DNA of 18,958 bases from Spirochaetales bacterium (lineage in GTDB: Bacteria; Spirochaetota; Spirochaetia; DSM-27196; PWMO01): contig SKLB01000243.1 of the NCBI GenBank assembly GCA_007123465.1, positions 1-18,958 of the forward strand, in the 5' to 3' direction. Below are positions 14,296 to 18,958 of this stretch, piece after piece. The notes beneath the pieces were generated by a model. It was given only the letters and a program-made list of their open reading frames with translations. It was not told where the DNA came from and searched no databases. The position numbers and the translations under genes were made by a program. Positions within the stretch are counted from its first letter, which is position 1; every line of letters begins with the position of its first letter.

Positions 14296-14919
14296 CTACT
14301 GTGCGGCGCGCCTGGCCGCGTCAAACGTCTCCTGATCGGCCCGAAACGCTTCTGCTTCCGCGCCGACGCGTTCGATCCGCACCCGTTCCATGCGATCGCG
14401 TCGCTGGATCGAGTCGACCACATCCTGTCCCGAGACAACCTTTCCGAATACGGTGTGGGCGTCATCGAGCCACGGTGTCGGCGCGTGGGTTATGAAGAAC
14501 TGGCTGCCGTTGGTTCCCGGTCCGGCGTTGGCCATCGACAGAATTCCGGCCGAGTCGTGGCGCAGCTCCGGATGGAACTCATCGGGAAAGCGGTAGCCGG
14601 GTCCCCCGCGGCCGCTGCCCTCAGGATCGCCACCCTGAATCATGAAATCGTCTATCACGCGGTGGAACGTCAGTCCGTCATAGAAGCGTATGCCGCTGCC
14701 ACGACTGTGTTCTATGGTTCCTTCGGCCAGCCCGACAAAGTTCATCACGGTCATCGGGGCGCGCTGGAACTCGAGCTCGGCCACAATAGTGCCGCGGTTA
14801 GTCTCGATATGAGCGTAGAGCCCCTCGGGGAGATTGTCCATAGTGTAGCCTCCTGGCGTTATTGTCAGCAGCAGCGCCGCAGCCAGCGCTGCCGCGGCTG
14901 CAGAAATGGCGGGTCTCAT
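14296..14919 (-). CDS. Peptidylprolyl cis-trans isomerase, cyclophilin type, exported
   Basis: The 207-residue protein has an N-terminal signal-like segment (residues 1-21, Ala/Leu-rich) followed by a cyclophilin domain (about 34-190). Active-site motifs are LTFHRVIDDFMIQGGDP (F85, H86, R87), GTNGSQFFIT (Q140, F141) and DDAHTVFGKVV. It catalyses proline isomerisation and assists folding, probably in the periplasm. A charged tail (AEAEAFRADQETFDAAR) follows the domain. The ATG at 14919 is chosen because AAGGAGG lies 6 nt upstream and the signal begins there. A second in-frame ATG at residue 27 would give a cytoplasmic form but lacks such support. It lies 13 nt behind serA. Confidence 0.92.
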   Translation of the reverse strand: MRPAISAAAAALAAALLLTITPGGYTMDNLPEGLYAHIETNRGTIVAELEFQRAPMTVMNFVGLAEGTIEHSRGSGIRFYDGLTFHRVIDDFMIQGGDPEGSGRGGPGYRFPDEFHPELRHDSAGILSMANAGPGTNGSQFFITHAPTPWLDDAHTVFGKVVSGQDVVDSIQRRDRMERVRIERVGAEAEAFRADQETFDAARRAAQ

Positions 14920-14932
14920 CGGCGCCTCCTTG

Positions 14933-16117
14933 TTAATCGGTGGATTGGGATGCGCGTACTTCACGCACCATGAGTACTCCATTGATGGATCGCATGCGAT
15001 CCAGCGCCGCGGGGGAGACGCGGCGGTCGACATCGATGATGTTGTAGGCGATTTCACCCTTATGCCGGTTGAGCAGGTCCAGAATGTTGCAGTTCTCGTC
15101 GGCCAGAATTGCGGTAATCTGTCCTACCATCTTGGGTATGTTGCGATTGGCTATGACCAGGCGTTCGTTCTGTGACGGAGCCATCTGGCAGTCGGGGAAA
15201 TTGACCGAGTTGATGATGTTGCCCGTGAACAGATAATCGCGCAGCTGCCGCGCGGCCATCACGGCGCAGTTCTCTTCAGCCTCCGGGGTTGAAGCGCCCA
15301 GGTGCGGTACCGGAATCACCTTCTCGTTGGCCACCAGCTCGTCGGTGGGAAAATCGGTGACGTACGATTCAACCGTTCCGTTTTCAATAGCAGCCAGCAA
15401 CGCTTTGTCGTCTACCAGCCCGCCGCGCGCCAGGTTGAGCACGCGAACGCCCTGTTTCATCTTGGAGAAAGCGTCGGCGTTCAACATGTCCCGAGTGTCC
15501 TCGTTGAGCGGTGCGTGCAGCGAGATGAAGTCGCTCTTTGCGTACAGGGGATCCAGGCTCTCGGCACGCCGGACCGATCGCGACAGCCCCCAGGCGGACT
15601 CGACCGAAAGATAGGGGTCGTAGCCGATCACGCACATGCCGAGCGCTTCGGCCGCGTTGCACACCATCACGCCCACCGCGCCCAGTCCGACTACCCCCAG
15701 CGCCTTGCCGGCAACCTCGGGGCCGGCAAAAGAAGACTTGCCTTTCTCCACCAGTGCGGGAAGCTCGCCGCCCTTGCCGACCAGCGAACGAGCCCACGTT
15801 ACGCCCTGGATAATTCCGCGTGAACTCAATAGCAGTCCCGCAATGACCAGCTCCTTGACCGAATTGGCGTTGGCGCCCGGGGTGTTGAACACCACCACGC
15901 TCGACTCGCTGCAGCGCTCGACGGGCACATTGTTGTACCCGGCCCCGGCACGCGCTATCCCCTTCAGCTTCGAGCCGAATTCCAGCTCGTGCAGCGACGC
16001 ACTGCGTACCAGAATTCCATCCGGATCCTCTACATCCGGGCCCACTTCAATCCCCGCTGTGCGCAGGATCTCCAGTCCACTTTCTGCAATCTTGTTGTAG
16101 GTTCGTACGCTGAACAT
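14933..16117 (-). CDS. serA: D-3-phosphoglycerate dehydrogenase with C-terminal ACT domain
   Basis: SerA oxidises 3-phosphoglycerate to 3-phosphohydroxypyruvate, the first step of serine synthesis. The 394-residue protein has the NAD-binding motif GLGAVG (144-149), catalytic R231 in NLARGGLVDD and H272 in PHLGASTPEAEENC. The catalytic Glu region (FPTEP in E. coli) reads FPTDE (256-260), with Asp259 at the aligned place and Glu260 next to it. The C-terminal segment (about 319-390, VIANRNIPKMVGQITAIL) is an ACT domain, which in this family binds serine for feedback inhibition. There is no long intervening domain, so it is the shorter ACT-only type. AAGGAGA lies 6 nt before the ATG. It follows aspS by 23 nt and probably shares its transcript. 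Confidence 0.95.
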   Translation of the reverse strand: MFSVRTYNKIAESGLEILRTAGIEVGPDVEDPDGILVRSASLHELEFGSKLKGIARAGAGYNNVPVERCSESSVVVFNTPGANANSVKELVIAGLLLSSRGIIQGVTWARSLVGKGGELPALVEKGKSSFAGPEVAGKALGVVGLGAVGVMVCNAAEALGMCVIGYDPYLSVESAWGLSRSVRRAESLDPLYAKSDFISLHAPLNEDTRDMLNADAFSKMKQGVRVLNLARGGLVDDKALLAAIENGTVESYVTDFPTDELVANEKVIPVPHLGASTPEAEENCAVMAARQLRDYLFTGNIINSVNFPDCQMAPSQNERLVIANRNIPKMVGQITAILADENCNILDLLNRHKGEIAYNIIDVDRRVSPAALDRMRSINGVLMVREVRASQSTD

Positions 16118-16140
16118 TGTGCTCTCCTTCTCTCTACCTT

Positions 16141-17919
16141 TCAGCCCGACTCGCGCTCGACGATCTGCAGCCCAAGCTCATCGAGCTGCGATTGATCGAC
16201 CTGTGAAGGCGAATCATCCATCAAAGAAACTCCGGCGGTGTTCTTGGGAAATGCGATTACTTCACGAATACTGGATTCACCGGCCATGATCATAACCAGG
16301 CGGTCCAGCCCCGGCGCGATGCCGCCGTGCGGCGGTGCGCCGTACTGGAACGCTTCCAGCAGAAATCCAAAGCGCCGCCTGGCTTCCTCTTCGGAGAATC
16401 CTACTACGTTGAAAATGCGCTGCTGCAGCGCCGGATCGTGAATACGGATCGAACCGGATGCCAGTTCAAAACCGTTGCACACCAGGTCGTAGAGGTCACC
16501 TTTGACCGCGCCGGGGTCGCTCTCGAGTGTAGCCAGAAAACGCTCCTGCGGCATGGTGAACATGTGGTGAGCCGCTTCCCAGCGGTCTGCATCCTCGTTC
16601 CATTCGAACAGCGGAAAGTCCACAATCCAGGCAAAACTGAACCGTGACGGGTCACACAGCCCCAGCTCGCGGCCCAGGCGTGTGCGGACTGCACCCAGGG
16701 CGGTACAGGCGGTCTTCCACTGGTCGGCAACAAACAGCAGCAGGTCACCAGGCATCGCGCCCAGAGCGTCTGTGACCTCTGCCGCGCGCTCGGCAAAAAA
16801 CTTGCTGATGCCGCCTTCCAGGCCGCCGGACTGGGTAACTTTCATCCACGCCAGGCCGCCGGCGCCATACGTGCGCGCGGCTTCTTCCAGCTGTCCGATC
16901 TGCTTGCGCGAGTAGTCGCCGCAGCCGCCGGCAACCAGCGCCTTGACGGTTCCGCCGTCGGTTAACACCGATTCAAAAACGCCAAAGCCGCTGCCGGCCG
17001 CCAGTGCATCAAAGCCCTGCAGCGGCATCTCGAAACGCAGCTCGGGCTTATCCGATCCGTAGCTGTTCATCGCCTCATCGTACGACAGCCGCCTGAACGG
17101 CGTCTCGATGCCAACGCCCAGCGCGCGCTGGAACAGCGCCGCCATAAGCCCTTCAACTACTTCGAAAACATCCTCTTTGGCGACAAAACTCATCTCCATG
17201 TCGATCTGAGTATGCTCCAGCTGGCGATCGCCTCGCGCGTCTTCATCACGGTAGCAGTGGGCCAGCTGGAAGTACTTGTCAAAGCCCGACACCATGATGA
17301 TCTGCTTGAACAGCTGCGGCGACTGCGGTAGAGCGTAGAACTTGCCCCGCTGCAGCCGCGACGGAACAAGAAAATCGCGCGCTCCTTCGGGTGTCGATTT
17401 TATCAGTGTCGGGGTTTCGATTTCGTAGAAACCGCGCTCGTGCAGGTACTGGCGGGTGTAATAGCAGACGTCGTGGCGCAGCTTGATCTTGCGCTGCATC
17501 GAGAAGGAGCGCAGATCGAGATAGCGGTACTTCATGCGCAGCTCGTCGCGAGCTTCCGAGCGCTCGTCAATCATGAACGGCACTGTTTCGCAGCTCGACA
17601 GGACGCTGATCTCCGCGGCCGCTACCTCGATCTCGCCGGTTGCCATTTCGCGGTTGACCATGTCCGACGGGCGGGAACGCACCGTTCCGCGCACCGCTAT
17701 GCAATACTCGTTCTTGAGCCCCTCGGCGGTGGCCTTCAAGCTGCGGTCTGCGTCTTCATCAACCACCACCTGGGTGATGCCGTAACGATCGCGCAGCCCG
17801 ACAAACTTGACGCCGCCGTGATCGCGGAAGCGATGCACCCAACCGTTCAAGACCACCGCATCGCCGGCGCGAGCAGCGGTCAGCTCGCCACACGTGGCGG
17901 TGCGTTTCAACTGTTCCAT
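16141..17919 (-). CDS. aspS: Aspartyl-tRNA synthetase (probably non-discriminating, Asp/Asn)
   Basis: The 592-residue protein is a full-length bacterial AspRS: N-terminal anticodon-binding OB domain (about 1-110), class II catalytic core, inserted GAD domain (about 290-410) and C-terminal core. Motifs include TPEGARDFLVPSR, FYALPQSPQLFKQ, motif 2 CYRDEDARGDRQLEHTQID (R224) and motif 3 GGIAPGLDRLVM (R540). It charges tRNA-Asp. In the OB domain the sequence RFRDHGG puts His34 where E. coli has Leu30 and Pseudomonas aeruginosa His31. His at this site is associated with non-discriminating enzymes that also charge tRNA-Asn. Motif 2 reads RQLEHTQ rather than the common RQPEFTQ. There is no ribosome site; a candidate promoter ends 7 nt before the ATG. 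serA follows 23 nt after. Confidence 0.96.
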   Translation of the reverse strand: MEQLKRTATCGELTAARAGDAVVLNGWVHRFRDHGGVKFVGLRDRYGITQVVVDEDADRSLKATAEGLKNEYCIAVRGTVRSRPSDMVNREMATGEIEVAAAEISVLSSCETVPFMIDERSEARDELRMKYRYLDLRSFSMQRKIKLRHDVCYYTRQYLHERGFYEIETPTLIKSTPEGARDFLVPSRLQRGKFYALPQSPQLFKQIIMVSGFDKYFQLAHCYRDEDARGDRQLEHTQIDMEMSFVAKEDVFEVVEGLMAALFQRALGVGIETPFRRLSYDEAMNSYGSDKPELRFEMPLQGFDALAAGSGFGVFESVLTDGGTVKALVAGGCGDYSRKQIGQLEEAARTYGAGGLAWMKVTQSGGLEGGISKFFAERAAEVTDALGAMPGDLLLFVADQWKTACTALGAVRTRLGRELGLCDPSRFSFAWIVDFPLFEWNEDADRWEAAHHMFTMPQERFLATLESDPGAVKGDLYDLVCNGFELASGSIRIHDPALQQRIFNVVGFSEEEARRRFGFLLEAFQYGAPPHGGIAPGLDRLVMIMAGESSIREVIAFPKNTAGVSLMDDSPSQVDQSQLDELGLQIVERESG

Positions 17920-17926
17920 AGGGCCA

Positions 17927-17956
17927 AATCTACCACGCCCCCCGCGGTTGGGTCTA
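17927..17956 (-). promoter_or_regulatory. Candidate promoter immediately upstream of aspS (leaderless)
   Basis: On the minus strand TAGACC (17951-17956) and TAGATT (17927-17932), each four of six, are separated by 18 bp. The -10 box ends 7 nt before the aspS ATG, so transcription would begin at or next to the start codon. The lack of any Shine-Dalgarno sequence before aspS fits a leaderless message. The same -35 hexamer occurs in the mltF promoter. Confidence 0.35.
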
Positions 17957-17970
17957 TGCGCTGCGGATGC

Positions 17971-18318
17971 CTATCCCGGCGGCCACTGCAACTGCCGGCC
18001 GCCGAGGATGTGGGCGTGGATGTAGTGCACGGTCTGCTGGCCGTGCGTTCCGGTGTTGAAGACAACTCGATAGCCTTCCTTCTCCAGACCGAGCTGGGCG
18101 GCCACGCGTGAGACGCCCTGCATGAACGCACCCACGTCGGCAGCCTCTGCCTGTCTGATGTCGGCGAAGCTCTGCATCTTGCGCTTGGGGATGACAAGCA
18201 CGTGAGTGGGCGCTTGCGGGTTGATGTCGCGGAACGCGTAGACGTGCTCGTCTTCGTAGACGGCGTCGGACGGGATCTCTCCGGCGAGGATCTTTTCAAA
18301 AAGTGTCTGCTCGGACAT
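17971..18318 (-). CDS. HIT-family nucleotide hydrolase (HinT-like)
   Basis: The 115-residue protein has the length and layout of HinT/PKCI proteins, small cytoplasmic hydrolases of nucleoside phosphoramidates. It shows FEKILAGEIPSD (7-18), FRDINPQAPTHVLVIPK (29-45, with H39), VFNTG and the C-terminal QTVHYIHAHILGGRQL ending WPPG. The histidine triad differs from the norm: HINT1 reads VYHVHLHV and this protein VHYIHAHI, so the first histidine has swapped places with its tyrosine. The nucleophile (H101) and the last histidine (H103) remain. The start at 18318 is set by AAGGAGA about 7 nt upstream; the open frame to 18351 overlaps the previous gene. It lies 13 nt after the symporter gene and 51 nt before aspS. 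Confidence 0.93.
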   Translation of the reverse strand: MSEQTLFEKILAGEIPSDAVYEDEHVYAFRDINPQAPTHVLVIPKRKMQSFADIRQAEAADVGAFMQGVSRVAAQLGLEKEGYRVVFNTGTHGQQTVHYIHAHILGGRQLQWPPG

Positions 18319-18331
18319 GCTGCCTTCTCCT

Positions 18332-18958
18332 TCAGGATTGCTCGGCATCACGGCGGCGGATAGTCTCCATTATCTCGTTGTAGCGCGCGCGTGTGATCGG
18401 GTAAAAGGATAACACGATCACCCCCGCTATGAAAAAGGCCGCCGGAATCGGGCCGGTCAGTAGCCGGATACCCAGCCGCGCTGCATCGGTCTGCACCGGA
18501 TCGGGAAGCAGTGCGGTTGGCTCGCGATATCCGAACGCGTCCAGTACCCAGCCGGTCAGCGCGATACCAAACGCCTGCCCGGTCTTGCTTACAAAGGTCC
18601 ACATGCCGTAGAAGACCCCTTCGCGGCGGCTGCCGCTCTCGGCGTAATCGTACTCGATAATGTCGGGGACCAGTGAGTACGGCATTACGTACTGGGTTGC
18701 AAAGCCGATACCGGCCACAAACATGATTACAAACGAGAACTGCATGCCCAGAATGTGGCCCAGAAAGAAAAACACAATCACCGATCCGGCAAAGATCAGC
18801 ATGCCGATGTTATAGCAGCGCTTCTTGCCGAGGCGCTCGGAAATCTTGACCCAGATAGGGATGAAGATGATGCTCGAGAGCAGCAGGATCGGCAACGCTA
18901 TCTGGAAACCGCCCTCGTCACCGTAGATGTTGCCGAAGTAGTAGAGCAGACCGGCCTG
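18332..18958 (-). CDS. GPH-family sugar:cation symporter (MelB-like), C-terminal part
   Basis: The frame is open from the window edge, so the 5' half is outside; 208 residues are visible. About five to six hydrophobic segments are present. Family-specific features are ERLGKKRCYNIGM (a cytoplasmic loop) and YVMPYSLVPDIIEYDY followed by SGSRREGVFYGMWTF, the 'aDviDyde..tG.RReG.fyg' motif of glycoside-pentoside-hexuronide symporters. It would import a sugar or glycoside with Na+ or H+. A TTG at 18895 could start a shorter frame, but the conserved reading continues upstream of it (AGLLYYFGNIYGDEGG), so this is a truncation by the window. It is the first visible gene of the minus-strand run and its stop is 13 nt before the HIT gene. 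Confidence 0.92.
   Translation of the reverse strand, partial: QAGLLYYFGNIYGDEGGFQIALPILLLSSIIFIPIWVKISERLGKKRCYNIGMLIFAGSVIVFFFLGHILGMQFSFVIMFVAGIGFATQYVMPYSLVPDIIEYDYAESGSRREGVFYGMWTFVSKTGQAFGIALTGWVLDAFGYREPTALLPDPVQTDAARLGIRLLTGPIPAAFFIAGVIVLSFYPITRARYNEIMETIRRRDAEQS

Noticed and set aside
1..18958. CRISPR arrays, tRNA or rRNA genes, insertion sequences, phage or integration sites
   Set aside because: I found no repeat arrays, cloverleaf-like sequences, transposase or integrase frames, or flanking attachment-type repeats.

Overview
The window is about 19 kb of GC-rich, densely coding bacterial DNA. It looks like chromosome from a free-living, sugar-fermenting, diderm bacterium: there are lipoproteins with lipoboxes, a murein lytic transglycosylase and two kinds of sugar ABC component. 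The set of genes (YesN-type regulator, ribose-type ABC importer, UROD-like protein, a YVTDFP-type SerA) fits a spirochaete of the Spirochaetaceae, but that assignment is inference from protein style. I saw no rRNA, tRNA, CRISPR array, insertion sequence or phage gene.

Region 1 (1-6508). The tail of a YesM-type sensor kinase runs in from the left on the + strand. It meets, tail to tail and with a 23-bp overlap, a six-gene minus-strand operon. In transcription order the operon encodes a lipoprotein sugar-binding protein, a two-domain sugar ABC ATPase, an RbsC-type permease, a UROD/MtaA-superfamily protein, a 145-residue degenerate kinase-like protein and a YesN-type response regulator with an AraC-type DNA-binding domain. 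The operon thus combines import, a probable enzyme and its own regulator. The small kinase-like protein and the UROD-like protein are the least understood parts and the best candidates for new biology.

Region 2 (6509-10648, plus strand). A 327-bp divergent intergenic region holds candidate promoters for both sides and a pair of 7-bp direct repeats 20 bp apart. Then come an MltF-like lytic transglycosylase, an unrecognised secreted protein directly behind it, and a lone L-arabinose isomerase gene with a near-consensus promoter. A palindrome resembling an AraR operator lies at its predicted transcription start.

Region 3 (10615-18958, minus strand). Nine tightly spaced genes read leftward: the end of a GPH-type sugar symporter, a HIT-family hydrolase, aspartyl-tRNA synthetase, 3-phosphoglycerate dehydrogenase, cyclophilin, a quinone oxidoreductase-like enzyme, ribokinase, an unknown lipoprotein, and a MalK/UgpC-type ATPase lacking permeases here. 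The last gene overlaps the end of araA by 34 bp. Core metabolism (SerA, AspRS) is mixed with sugar uptake and phosphorylation (symporter, RbsK, MalK-type ATPase). With the region 1 importer and AraA, the neighbourhood points to a pentose/hexose-fermenting lifestyle.
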